Shown piece after piece: positions 32,925 through 41,152 of a DNA stretch of 64,000 bases. The notes under the pieces were generated by a model. It made no database searches. It had not been told where the DNA came from and worked only from the letters and a program-made list of their open reading frames with translations. The position numbers and the translations under genes were made by a program. Each line of letters starts with the position of its first letter. Position 1 is the first letter of the stretch. The stretch comes from CAZCEC01 sp964497615. Lineage in GTDB: Bacteria > Chloroflexota > Anaerolineae > Anaerolineales > UBA6663. The stretch lies in contig CAZCEC010000019.1 in assembly GCA_964497615.1 (NCBI GenBank), positions 35,605-99,604 of the forward strand. The letters run 5' to 3'.

Positions 32925-34631
32925 ATGCGCACCCGTCACTCGCCCTCCCCTCCCAACCCCTCGCCGGTGGCTGACCTGGTGGCCGCCGTCGCCGCCGAAC
33001 ACGCCCCCGGCGCGGAGTCCCTCCTGCCGGTCCTGCAAGCCTTGCAGGTCCGCCACGGCTGCCTGACCCCAGAATTGATCGGTCACACGGCCCGCGCCCT
33101 GGGCGTGCCCGCCGAGCAGGCGCGTGGCGTGGCGACCTTCTATTCCCTGTTGGACGTGCGCCCGGCCCCCGCGCCGGAAACGCCCATCCGCGCCCGCGTC
33201 TGCGATGGCCCGGTGTGCTGGCTGCGCGGCGCTCTGGGGCTGCGCGCCAGGCTGGAGGCCGAGCTTGGCCCAGCCGCCGTCACCCGCTCTAGCTGCCTGG
33301 GCCTGTGCGACCGCGCCCCCGCTGCCCTGGTGGATGGCCGGCAGGTTGGCGATGGCCCCACACCCGATTATGCCCAGCCCCGCCCCGGCGAGGTGCGCGT
33401 GATGCTGGCGCGCGCCGGGCGCGTGGACCCGGATTCCCTTGAGTCCGCCGTGAGCCTGGGCGCCTACCAGTCCCTGGCCCAGGCCCTCACTCAGCCGCCC
33501 GCCGCCGTCATTGATGAAGTGGAAGCCTCCGGATTGGCCGGCCGCGGCGGCGCGGGCTTCCCTGCCGGGCGCAAGTGGCGGCTGGTAGCGCAGTCGCCGG
33601 ACGAGACGCGCTATGTCGTCGCCAACGCCGACGAGAGCGAGCCCCTGATCTTCAAGGACCGGGTGCTCATGGAGAGTGACCCGCACCTGCTGCTGGAGGG
33701 CATGGCGCTGGCCGGCTATGCCGTGGGCGCGCATGAGGCCTTCATCTACATTCGGGGCGAGTACGCGCTCCAGGCCGGCCGGCTGGAGGCCGCCATCGCC
33801 CAGGCGCAGGCCGCCGGCTGGCTGGGCGATAACATCCAGGGCCGCGGCTTCAACTTCCACATCCACGTCCATCGCGGCGCGGGCGCCTACATCTGCGGCG
33901 AGGAGACCGCCCTGCTGGAGTCGCTGGAGGGCCGGCGCGGCGAGCCCCGCATCCGTCCCCCGTTCCCGGCCGCCGCCGGCTACCACGGCCATCCGACCCT
34001 GCTCAACAATGTCGAGACCTTTTGCGCCGTGCCCGCCATCCTGCGCCAGGGCGCGGCCGCCTACCGGGCACTGGGCGCGAATGGCGCGCCCGGCACCAAG
34101 CTGTTCATGCTGCTGGGTCACGTCAACCGCCCCGGCCTGGTGGAGGCCCCCTTTGGCCTCACCCTGCGCCAGCTCATTGACGATTTCGGCGGCGGCCTGA
34201 CCCCCGGCAGCCAGTTCCACTTCGCCCTCACCGGCGGCGCGGCCGGCACCTTCGTCCCCGCCTCCTTGCTGGACCTGCCCTTCGACTATCGCTCGGCGGC
34301 GCAGGGCCTGTCGCTGGGCGCGGGCGCGGCGCTGGTCTGCGATCAGGGCGTGTCCCCCGTCCGCCTGCTGCGCGAACTGCTCCATTTCTTTGAAGTGGAG
34401 TCGTGCGGCAAGTGCACCCCCTGCCGGCACGGCACCCGCCAGGCGCGCCTCATCCTGGACCGCCTCGCCGCTGGCGCGGGCCGCCCCGGCGACCTCGCCG
34501 AACTGGCCGCGCTGGCTGATCTGCTGCGCGCCGCGTCGTTCTGCGGCCTCGGCCAGGCGGCCGCCATGCCCATCCAGTCCGCGCTCCGTCACTTCGCGTC
34601 TGAATTCGGGCCGGATCACGAACGCGCATGA
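32925..34631 (+). CDS. NuoE-NuoF fusion subunit of NAD-dependent formate dehydrogenase (FdhB-like)
   Basis: 568 residues. Residues about 15-155 are a NuoE-like thioredoxin-fold domain with 2Fe-2S cysteines in VCDGPVCWLRGA and SSCLGLCDRAPAAL. The rest is NuoF-like: FMN/NADH site GLAGRGGAGFPAGRKW, GAGAYICGEETALLESLEGR, RIRPPFPAAAGYHGHPTLLN, and a 4Fe-4S site in ESCGKCTPCRHGT with a fourth Cys in SFCGLGQAA. This fused diaphorase passes electrons from the catalytic subunit to NAD+ or the reverse. It overlaps the next gene by four bases (ATGA). A ferredoxin partner is possible in bifurcating relatives. Confidence 0.92.
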   Translation: MRTRHSPSPPNPSPVADLVAAVAAEHAPGAESLLPVLQALQVRHGCLTPELIGHTARALGVPAEQARGVATFYSLLDVRPAPAPETPIRARVCDGPVCWLRGALGLRARLEAELGPAAVTRSSCLGLCDRAPAALVDGRQVGDGPTPDYAQPRPGEVRVMLARAGRVDPDSLESAVSLGAYQSLAQALTQPPAAVIDEVEASGLAGRGGAGFPAGRKWRLVAQSPDETRYVVANADESEPLIFKDRVLMESDPHLLLEGMALAGYAVGAHEAFIYIRGEYALQAGRLEAAIAQAQAAGWLGDNIQGRGFNFHIHVHRGAGAYICGEETALLESLEGRRGEPRIRPPFPAAAGYHGHPTLLNNVETFCAVPAILRQGAAAYRALGANGAPGTKLFMLLGHVNRPGLVEAPFGLTLRQLIDDFGGGLTPGSQFHFALTGGAAGTFVPASLLDLPFDYRSAAQGLSLGAGAALVCDQGVSPVRLLRELLHFFEVESCGKCTPCRHGTRQARLILDRLAAGAGRPGDLAELAALADLLRAASFCGLGQAAAMPIQSALRHFASEFGPDHERA

Positions 34632-35335
34632 CCACCACCACTGCTGCCAGCGTAGTGCGCGCCGCCCAGCCGCCCGCCTCTGCCGCCCATGGACTGGGCT
34701 TCTGGTCCGCCGTGGTGGGCACCGTGGCGGGCGTGGCTTACTTCCTGGTGATTGTCTTCGCGGCCCTCACCGGCCAGTTCACCTTCCCGCCGCCGGAGTG
34801 GCTCCAGCTTTTCGGCGGGCTCATCAGCCTCCTCTTCTGTCCGGTCATGGTCGTCCTCATGGCGGCCCTGAACACCGCCGCCCCCGCGAACCGGCGCGTG
34901 TTCAGCCAGGCAGGCCTCGCCTTCACCATCCTCTTTGCTTTATCGGTGAGCGCCAACCGCTTCACGCAGTTGGGCGTCGTCCGGCAAAGCCTGGCCGCCG
35001 GCTCGGCTGACGGCGTGGAGTGGTTCCTCGCCTATGCCGGCCACTCGGTGATGTTTGGCTTCGAGATCATGGGCTGGGGCTGGTTTCTCTCGCTGGCGTT
35101 TCTGTCCCTCGTGCCCTTGTTCGGCGCCTCCCGGCTGGAGCGCTGGCTGCGGGCGCTGTGCGCGCTGTATGGCCTGCTGGGCCTCATCAGCGCCGCCGCC
35201 TTCCTGCTCGAGAGTCCCCTGGTCTCCCTGGGCTTTGCGGCCTGGGGGCTTCTGCTCTTTTTCATCACCGCCCTGCTCGCCGTCCACTTCAGGCGCGGGT
35301 GGGCCGCCGCCCCGGAGAAAGTGCTTTCGCGATGA
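34628..35335 (+). CDS. Membrane protein embedded in the formate dehydrogenase operon
   Basis: 235 residues with about six membrane helices (FWSAVVGTVAGVAYFLVIVF, WLQLFGGLISLLFCPVMVVL, LAFTILFALSVSANRF and others). No heme-binding His pair or quinone motif is obvious, so it does not look like FdnI-type cytochrome b. Both its start and stop overlap the neighbouring fdh genes by four bases, so it is translated with them. It could tether the dehydrogenase or have an unrelated role. I do not recognise a family. Confidence 0.8.
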   Translation: MTTTTAASVVRAAQPPASAAHGLGFWSAVVGTVAGVAYFLVIVFAALTGQFTFPPPEWLQLFGGLISLLFCPVMVVLMAALNTAAPANRRVFSQAGLAFTILFALSVSANRFTQLGVVRQSLAAGSADGVEWFLAYAGHSVMFGFEIMGWGWFLSLAFLSLVPLFGASRLERWLRALCALYGLLGLISAAAFLLESPLVSLGFAAWGLLLFFITALLAVHFRRGWAAAPEKVLSR

Positions 35336-38148
35336 CCGTTCACCTCACCATCAACGACCGCCCGGTGGAAGCCCAACCCGGCCAGAGCGTGCTCGACCTC
35401 GCCCGCGCCCACGGTCTCACCATCCCCACTTTGTGCCATCACCCGGACCTGTCGCCCACCGGCTCCTGCCGCCTGTGCCTGGTGGAGGTGGACGGCTGGC
35501 GCGGCCCGGCCTCCGCCTGCACCCTGGCCCCCGCCGAAGGCATGGTCATCCACACCGAAACCCCGGCGCTGGTCGAGTCGCGCCGCAGCATCCTGGGCAT
35601 GCTGCTGGCCAACTATGTGGATGATGGCGCCGGCCTGGATGCCGATACCGAGTTCATGCATTGGGTGCGCCACTACCAGGTGCCCCTGCCCGCGGCCCCC
35701 GTCCGCCGCTACCCGGTGGATGCCGACCCCAACCCCTTCGTCCGCGTGGATATGAACAAGTGCATCCTGTGCACCCGCTGCGTGCGCGCCTGCGCCGAGG
35801 TGCAGGGCCGCTTTGTGTGGGGCGTGGCTGGCCGCGGCTACGAGGCCCATATCGCCGCCGGGGCCGATCAGTTCATGCTCGATGCGCGCTGCGAATCGTG
35901 CGGCGCCTGCGTCACCTATTGCCCCACTGGCGCGCTCGATCACAAGCTCTCCTTCGGGCAGGAGGACGCGGAACGCGTCGTCACCACCACCTGCACCTAT
36001 TGCGGCGTCGGCTGCCAGCTCAACCTGAACGTCGCCAACAACCACATCATCCGCGTCACCGCGCCGGACCATGCCCCCGTCAATGGCCGGGCCTTGTGCG
36101 TCAAGGGCCACTACGGCTACGACTTCATCCATCACCCCGAACGGTTGCTGCGCCCGCGCGTGCGCCGCTATCTGCTGGAGGGGGAGGGGGCTCGCCCGGC
36201 CGGCGCGGCCCGCGGCCCGTGGGTGGAGACCGATTGGGACACCGCCCTCGACCTGGTGACCCGCCGCCTGCTGGCCCTCCGCCGCGCGCATGGGCCGGAT
36301 GCCATCGGCCTGCTGGCCTCGGCCAAGTGCACCAACGAAGAGAACTACCTGATGAACAAGCTGGCGCGCCAGGTCATCGGCACGCACAACGTGGACCACT
36401 GCGCCCGGCTGTGCCACGCCTCCACCGTGGCCGGGCTGGCGATGTGCTACGGCTCCGGCGCGATGAGCAACACCATGGCCGATGTGGCCCAGCACGCGCA
36501 GGCCATTTTCGTCATCGGCTCCAACACCACCGAGCAGCATCCCGTCTTCGGGACCATGCTGCGCGAGGCGGTGCTGCGCCGCGGCGTGAAGCTCGTCATC
36601 GCCGACCCGCGCCGCATTGACCTGACGGAGTTTGCCGCGCCCCGCTATGGCGGCCTGCACATCCGCCAGCGCCCCGGCACCGATGTGGCTCTTGTCAACG
36701 GCCTGATGCACATCATCTTCGCGAACGGCTGGCACGATGCCGCCTTCATCGCCGAGCGCTGCGAGGGCTGGGACGAATTCCAGGCCACCATTGAAAAATA
36801 CCCGCCCGCGCTCGTGGCCGAGATCACCGGCGTGCCTGAGGCCCAGCTTCGCCAGGCCGCCGAAATCATTGCCCTCAACAAGCCCATGGCCGTCATCTGG
36901 GCTATGGGCATCACCCAGCACACCACCGGCGTGTTCAACGTCCTCAGCCTGGGCAACCTGCAAATGCTGCTCGGCAATATGGGCGTGCCCGGCGGCGGCG
37001 TCAACCCCCTGCGCGGCCAGAACAACGTCCAGGGCGCCTGCGACATGGGCGGGCTGCCCAACGTCTTCCCCGGCTACCAGGCCGTCACCGACCCGGCCGC
37101 CCGCGCCAAGTTCGCGGCGGCCTGGGCCGTGCGTGACGACCAGCACCGCACGGCCCCGCTGGGCACCGCCGCCGTCCCCTGGTTTGGCGAGAAGCCCGGC
37201 CTCACTGTCACCGAGATGATCCCCGCCGCTGAAAAGGGGCGCATCAAGGCCCTGTACATCCTCGGCGAGGACCCCGTGCTCACCGACCCGGACTCCAATC
37301 ACGTCCGCGAGTGCCTGGAGGCCTGCGAGTTTACCGTCTTGCAGGAGATCTTCCCTTCGGAGACCTCGCACTACGCCGATGTGCTGCTGCCCGGCACTTC
37401 TTTCGCCGAGAAGGACGGCACCTTCACCAACACCGAGCGCCGCGTCCAGCTTGTGCGCCAGGCCCTCACGCCCCTCGGCGAGGCCCGGCCCGACTGGGCC
37501 CTCCTGGCCGAGCTGGGCCGCCGCCTGCTGGCCGCCGAGAACCGCCGCCCCGTGGGGCCCCAGGCCGCCTGGGACTATGCCTGCCCGGCGCAGATCATGG
37601 ACGAGATCGCCGCCGTCACCCCGTCCTACGCAGGCGTCAGCCACGAGCGCCTGGAGGCCGGCGAACAGCTCCATTGGCCCGTCAAGGGGCCGGATCATCC
37701 CGGCACCCCCATCCTGCACATCGGCGCCTTTACGCGCGGCAAGGGCAAGTTCCACGCCATTGACCACCTGCCGCCCAAGGAACTGCCCGATGCCGAATAC
37801 CCGATGGTGCTGACCACCGGCCGCGTGCTCTACCACTGGCACGGCGGCGAGATGACCCGCCGCGCCGAGGGCCTGCTGGCGATCTATCCCGAATCGTTGG
37901 TGGAGATCAGCCCGGACGACGCCGTGCGCTTGGGGCTGACGGGCGGGTCGCGCCTGCGCGTCGTCTCGCGCCGCGGCGAAATGCTGGCCCGCGCCGTCGT
38001 CACCGACCGCGTCTCGCCCGGCCTGATCTTCGCCAATTTCCACTTCCCCGGCGCGGAGAACGTCAACAACGTCACCATCGCCGCCCTCGACCCAATCGCG
38101 AAGATACCGGAGTACAAGGTCTGCGCCGTGCGCGTCGAGCCGGTGTAA
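35332..38148 (+). CDS. fdhA: NAD-dependent formate dehydrogenase catalytic subunit (molybdopterin, NuoG-like N-terminus)
   Basis: 938 residues from ATG 35332. Order: 2Fe-2S ferredoxin domain (LCHHPDLSPTGSCRLCLVEV), NuoG-type His cluster region, two 4Fe-4S motifs (CILCTRCVRACAEVQ, CESCGACVTYCPTGAL), another cluster at the start of the molybdopterin domain (CTYCGVGCQLNLNV), and then the bis-MGD domain. The metal ligand is Cys361 in HCARLCHAS, not selenocysteine. GVPGGGVNPLRGQNNVQGAC and TTGRVLYHWHGGEMTRR are typical of formate dehydrogenases. It oxidises formate to CO2 or the reverse, feeding the NuoEF-like subunit. Confidence 0.95.
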   Translation: MTVHLTINDRPVEAQPGQSVLDLARAHGLTIPTLCHHPDLSPTGSCRLCLVEVDGWRGPASACTLAPAEGMVIHTETPALVESRRSILGMLLANYVDDGAGLDADTEFMHWVRHYQVPLPAAPVRRYPVDADPNPFVRVDMNKCILCTRCVRACAEVQGRFVWGVAGRGYEAHIAAGADQFMLDARCESCGACVTYCPTGALDHKLSFGQEDAERVVTTTCTYCGVGCQLNLNVANNHIIRVTAPDHAPVNGRALCVKGHYGYDFIHHPERLLRPRVRRYLLEGEGARPAGAARGPWVETDWDTALDLVTRRLLALRRAHGPDAIGLLASAKCTNEENYLMNKLARQVIGTHNVDHCARLCHASTVAGLAMCYGSGAMSNTMADVAQHAQAIFVIGSNTTEQHPVFGTMLREAVLRRGVKLVIADPRRIDLTEFAAPRYGGLHIRQRPGTDVALVNGLMHIIFANGWHDAAFIAERCEGWDEFQATIEKYPPALVAEITGVPEAQLRQAAEIIALNKPMAVIWAMGITQHTTGVFNVLSLGNLQMLLGNMGVPGGGVNPLRGQNNVQGACDMGGLPNVFPGYQAVTDPAARAKFAAAWAVRDDQHRTAPLGTAAVPWFGEKPGLTVTEMIPAAEKGRIKALYILGEDPVLTDPDSNHVRECLEACEFTVLQEIFPSETSHYADVLLPGTSFAEKDGTFTNTERRVQLVRQALTPLGEARPDWALLAELGRRLLAAENRRPVGPQAAWDYACPAQIMDEIAAVTPSYAGVSHERLEAGEQLHWPVKGPDHPGTPILHIGAFTRGKGKFHAIDHLPPKELPDAEYPMVLTTGRVLYHWHGGEMTRRAEGLLAIYPESLVEISPDDAVRLGLTGGSRLRVVSRRGEMLARAVVTDRVSPGLIFANFHFPGAENVNNVTIAALDPIAKIPEYKVCAVRVEPV

Positions 38149-38203
38149 TGCCAGCCAAAGTCTGGCGCCAGCCGTAGTTCAAAGGCCGGAGGTCGGCTGG
38201 GGG

Positions 38204-38209
38204 TATAAT
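38204..38209 (+). promoter_or_regulatory. -10 box TATAAT before the toxin-like gene
   Basis: TATAAT preceded by GGG lies 28 bases before the start at 38237. A TTCAAA at 38178 is 20 bases upstream, too far for a standard spacer, so only the -10 is supported. Confidence 0.5.
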
Positions 38210-38236
38210 ACCTGGCGAGACAGGATCAATTGATCA

Positions 38237-38581
38237 ATGCCAAGCGGGAAGCGTTGGACAGTCCATGATCGCGACGGCAACCCGATCTATCTGACAGAGG
38301 AGCGCTGGCAGCACATCATCTCGCCTGACAATCACCCTGAATTGGCCGACTGCGAGGCACAATTGCGGCTCACCTTGCAGCGCGCTCGGAGACGTCAAGA
38401 AGCGCTCAATCCGCGTAAATACCGTTACGCTTTTGCCTTTGATGACCTGCCCGGCGACTTCAGCCACGTGGTGGCGATCGTGCTTTTTGGATTTGACGAC
38501 GAGCCGGGTCGCGGCATTGTTGCCAACAACTATGTGGCGACGGCTTTTCTCAAACATATGATGATTCGAGGTGGCCGGTGA
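38237..38581 (+). CDS. Small protein resembling PBECR/RelE-fold nuclease-like domains (possible toxin)
   Basis: 114 residues. The start VHDRDGNPIYLTEERWQHII followed by SPDNHPEL matches the Y-L-T-x-E-R-W-x-H-I pattern of short BECR-fold nuclease-like proteins found beside DUF2283 genes. The second half (KYRYAFAFDDLPGDFSHVVA) would be the core sheet. Catalytic residues cannot be fixed. It overlaps the DUF2283 gene by four bases, as toxin-antitoxin partners often do. An enzymatic or toxic role is inference. Confidence 0.68.
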   Translation: MPSGKRWTVHDRDGNPIYLTEERWQHIISPDNHPELADCEAQLRLTLQRARRRQEALNPRKYRYAFAFDDLPGDFSHVVAIVLFGFDDEPGRGIVANNYVATAFLKHMMIRGGR

Positions 38582-38958
38582 TGCGGGACGAACCCACTTA
38601 CACTTACGACCAGGAAACGGACGTCCTCTATATCTCGTTCGCGCCGGGCGAGAAGGCCTCGGCGGCCGTCGAGCTCAACGACAACATCTTGCTCCGGTTC
38701 AATCGCGCCGAGAAGCGCGTCATTGGCTTGACCTTGATGGATTTCTCGGTCCTGGTCCAGACGACTGGCTTGGGGCCGCGCCAATTTCCGCTGAGTGGAT
38801 TGAAGGACCTCGAACCCGATTGGCAGGAATTGGTCATTGACCTGATCACCCAGCCGCCGGTCAATCAGATCCTGAAGGTCTCGACCTTTACGCCTTCCAC
38901 TGCGGAGTCCATCCCCATCGCCCTGGTGGAGAAGCCGCCCCTATTCGCCGCAGCCTAG
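38578..38958 (+). CDS. DUF2283 family protein (possible antitoxin)
   Basis: 126 residues from GTG 38578 (ATG 38581 also possible), overlapping the previous stop. The opening YTYDQETDVLYISFAPGEKA is the DUF2283 hallmark (Y-D-x-E-x-D-x-L-Y-I). The second half is extended compared with the usual ~70 residues. DUF2283 proteins frequently pair with small BECR/DUF4258 proteins in putative toxin-antitoxin modules. A terminator follows 39 bases after the stop. Confidence 0.8.
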   Translation: MMRDEPTYTYDQETDVLYISFAPGEKASAAVELNDNILLRFNRAEKRVIGLTLMDFSVLVQTTGLGPRQFPLSGLKDLEPDWQELVIDLITQPPVNQILKVSTFTPSTAESIPIALVEKPPLFAAA

Positions 38959-38996
38959 CGCCGTCATCGCTGCGCACCAGAATCCCGCAGAAAGAT

Positions 38997-39023
38997 AACG
39001 GGGCCGGCATCGCCGGCCCCGTT
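38997..39023. terminator. Terminator after the DUF2283 gene
   Basis: A perfect 12-bp stem (38997-39008 and 39012-39023) with a 3-base loop and GTT-GTT at its end. It lies between convergent genes and can serve both the DUF2283 gene and the aminotransferase. Confidence 0.85.
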
Positions 39024-39042
39024 GTTCGTCTCGCCGCCCGCA

Positions 39043-39083
39043 CCCCCTTCCCTATCAGGAAAGGGGGACAGGGGGATAGGTCA
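39043..39083. repeat. CCCCCTTCCC...GGGGGATAGGTC repeat, copy 1
   Basis: A hairpin-forming element ending in GGGGGATAGGTC, just beyond the aminotransferase stop. Copy 2 is at 45812-45851, and the end word also occurs in dnaE2 near 30086-30099. Confidence 0.75.
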
Positions 39084-39091
39084 TCCCTCCC

Positions 39092-40366
39092 TCACGCCAG
39101 CGCCAGCAGCGGGTCGCCCTCCTCCTCGCTTTCCGCCAGCAGCCGCCGCACCGCCACGCCCAGCCGCCGGATGCCCTCCTGAATCATCTCCGGGCCGGCG
39201 TTGGAGAAGTTGAGCCGGCAGAAGCGCGCCCCCGCGCCCGGCTCCGCGAAGAAGGCGTCGCCCGGCACAAAGGCCACATCCACCGCAATCGCCGCCTCCA
39301 GCAGTTGCCTGGCCGTCATGCCCACCGGCAGCTTCAACCATAGGAACAGCCCGCCGCTGGGGTGCGTCCAACTCACCCCCATCTCGGGCGGGAAGTTCGC
39401 TTCCAGCGCGTCGAGCATCACGTCGCGCCGCTCGCGGTACACCCGCCGGATGAGGTGCACATGCTCATCCAGGAACCCGCCGCGCGCCACCTCGTAGGCC
39501 ACCATCTGCCCGAAGGTGCTGGTGTGCAGGTCCGCGCCCTGCTTAAGCTGCACCAGCTTGGCGATGACCTCGGTGGGCGCGACGATCCAGCCCAGCCGCA
39601 GCCCCGGCGCCAGCGTCTTGGAGAACGTGCTCAGGTAAATCACGTTGCCCAGGTCGTAGCCGTTGTCGCGGCGCACGTTGTCGCGGTCCAGCACCAACAG
39701 GGGCGGCAGGTGCTCGCCTTCAAAGCGTAGCTGCCCATACGGGTCGTCTTCCACGATGGGCACGCCGTGCTCCTCGGCCAGCCTCACCACCGTCTCGCGC
39801 CGCTCGCGCGACATCGTCACGCCGCTGGGGTTTTGGAAGTTGGGCAGCAGGTACATGAACTTGATGCCGGTCTTCAGCACCGCCTCGAGCGTTTCGGTTT
39901 GCAGCCCGTCGTCGTCCAGCGGCAGGCTCACGTAATCGGGCCCAAATACATTGAAGGCTTGCAGCGCGCCCAGGTAGGTGGGCGCTTCCACCAGCACCCG
40001 GTCGCCGCGGTTGATTAGCAATTTGCCGATCAGGTCCAGCGCCTGCTGCGAGCCGGAGGTGATCAGCACATTCTCCGGCTTGGCCAGCACCCCGTAGCGC
40101 GAGGTGTGCCGCGCGATCAGTTCGCGCAGCGGCGGGTAGCCCTCGGTGGGGCTGTATTGCAGCGCCATCTGCCCGGCTTTGGGGTCGGCCAGGATGCGGT
40201 TGCAAGCTTCGTGAAACCGCCCCAGGGGGAAGATTTCTGGGGCCGGCAGCCCCCCGGCGAAGGATATCACCTCCTCCCGCTGGGTGAGCTTAAGCAATTC
40301 ACGGATGGTGGAGCTGGTGAGGGTTTTCGTGCGATGGGCGTAGCGATAGGTCCAAGGCGTCGTCAT
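39092..40366 (-). CDS. PLP-dependent aminotransferase, class I/II (2-aminoadipate/aromatic type)
   Basis: 424 residues from ATG 40366, behind AAAGGAG. The LysN-like pattern is clear: VISFAGGLPAPEIFPLGRFH, LQYSPTEGYPPLRELIARHT, ITSGSQQALDLIGKLLINRG, PNFQNPSGVTMSRERRETVV, EDDPYGQLRFEGE, and the PLP lysine in STFSKTLAPGLRLGWIVAP. It transfers amino groups between 2-oxoglutarate and aminoadipate, branched or aromatic amino acids; the substrate is unresolved. Its upstream region has CACTGT-N19-TAGGCT, close to the nifJ and ppdK elements. Confidence 0.92.
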   Translation of the reverse strand: MTTPWTYRYAHRTKTLTSSTIRELLKLTQREEVISFAGGLPAPEIFPLGRFHEACNRILADPKAGQMALQYSPTEGYPPLRELIARHTSRYGVLAKPENVLITSGSQQALDLIGKLLINRGDRVLVEAPTYLGALQAFNVFGPDYVSLPLDDDGLQTETLEAVLKTGIKFMYLLPNFQNPSGVTMSRERRETVVRLAEEHGVPIVEDDPYGQLRFEGEHLPPLLVLDRDNVRRDNGYDLGNVIYLSTFSKTLAPGLRLGWIVAPTEVIAKLVQLKQGADLHTSTFGQMVAYEVARGGFLDEHVHLIRRVYRERRDVMLDALEANFPPEMGVSWTHPSGGLFLWLKLPVGMTARQLLEAAIAVDVAFVPGDAFFAEPGAGARFCRLNFSNAGPEMIQEGIRRLGVAVRRLLAESEEEGDPLLALA

Positions 40367-40385
40367 TCGCACTCCTTTCGCCTCC

Positions 40386-40416
40386 AGCCTAGCAGGTCCG
40401 GCCCGCCCGGACAGTG
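40386..40416 (-). promoter_or_regulatory. Aminotransferase upstream element CACTGT-N19-TAGGCT
   Basis: On the gene's strand CACTGT (40416-40411) is followed by 19 bases and TAGGCT (40391-40386). The -10-like hexamer is the same as for nifJ and ppdK; the spacer is one base shorter. Confidence 0.45.
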
Positions 40417-40512
40417 TCATTTGACGGCGCAAAGTGAATGATATTCGTCGTGAGTTGGGTGTGATTTCCGCGGTATTGCCTGCCGCCGCCATGCGTTTTG
40501 TCCCCGCCGTCC

Positions 40513-40555
40513 GTGACATACTGCACTGTGAGGCCGGGGGCGACGAACGTATGCT
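40513..40555 (+). promoter_or_regulatory. UspA-gene upstream element GTGACATACTGCACTGT-N20-TATGCT
   Basis: GTGACATACTGCACTGT (40513-40529), 20 bases, TATGCT (40550-40555). The block differs from that of the CBS gene at four of 17 positions and keeps the same spacing. The rest of the 257-base gap between the aminotransferase and this gene shows no gene. Confidence 0.62.
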
Positions 40556-40623
40556 GAATGTGCTCCTGGATGAGCAGGAGCGGCACCGAGCGCGACCACC
40601 CGGTCGGCCCTGTGGAGGCGAAT

Positions 40624-41070
40624 ATGTTCAAGCGCATCCTGGTTACCCTAGATGGGTCCGATTTCTCCGAGCGGGCGCTGGAGCCGGCTTTTCATATTGC
40701 CCAGAAGTTTCAGGCGGAAGTCCTCCTGCTGCGGGTGCTGTCGCCCGAGACGGTCGCCGCCGCGGCCGGCGCCGGCCCCCAGTACATCGAGTTGGCCGAT
40801 CTGCACGAGCAGCGCGACCGCGGCGAGGCCGAGGCCTACCTGCGCGCCCTCAAGCGCCTGTGGGAACCCACCGAGGTGGTGGTCACCACCCGCGTGGCCC
40901 TTGGCGCCCCGCCCGAGCAAATCCTGTGCGCCGCCGCCGAGAGCGGCACGGACCTGATCGTCATGTCCACCCACGGCCGCTCCGGCATCAGCCGCTTCCT
41001 GTATGGCAGCGTGGCCGAGGCCGTCCTGCGCGGCACCCAGCTTCCGCTGATGCTGATCCCCGTGAAATAG
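40624..41070 (+). CDS. Universal stress protein (UspA, single domain)
   Basis: 148 residues from ATG 40624, with TGGAGG close upstream. The opening MFKRILVTLDGSDFSERALE and the ATP-binding end motif STHGRSGISRFLYGSVAEAV (G-2x-G-9x-G-S) place it in the ATP-binding UspA class. These cytoplasmic dimers help survival under starvation or redox stress. The upstream element is shared with the CBS gene and ppdK. Confidence 0.94.
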   Translation: MFKRILVTLDGSDFSERALEPAFHIAQKFQAEVLLLRVLSPETVAAAAGAGPQYIELADLHEQRDRGEAEAYLRALKRLWEPTEVVVTTRVALGAPPEQILCAAAESGTDLIVMSTHGRSGISRFLYGSVAEAVLRGTQLPLMLIPVK

Positions 41071-41152
41071 GGCGTGAGGCGTGACACGTCATGCGTGAAG
41101 CGTGAGACGCCTCACGCTTCACGGTTCACGCTTCACGTTGCGCGCCTCACCC
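41071..41152. repeat. GCGTGAAGCGTGAG word repeat with perfect hairpin
   Basis: The intergenic DNA is built of GTGAGGCGTGA and TCACGCTTCACG words. 41094-41106 and 41111-41123 form a perfect 13-bp stem with a 4-base loop, probably terminating the UspA transcript. Related words occur at 6484-6521 and in dnaE2. Confidence 0.75.

Noticed and set aside
36412..36414. Possible selenocysteine in formate dehydrogenase
   Set aside because: The codon at the metal-ligand position is TGC (Cys361), not TGA.
35032..38043. Very long open frame (about 1000 codons) antisense to the formate dehydrogenase gene
   Set aside because: It mirrors the codon pattern of fdhA in GC-rich DNA, has a composition of Gly/Ala/His/Arg without domain motifs, and has no ribosome site.
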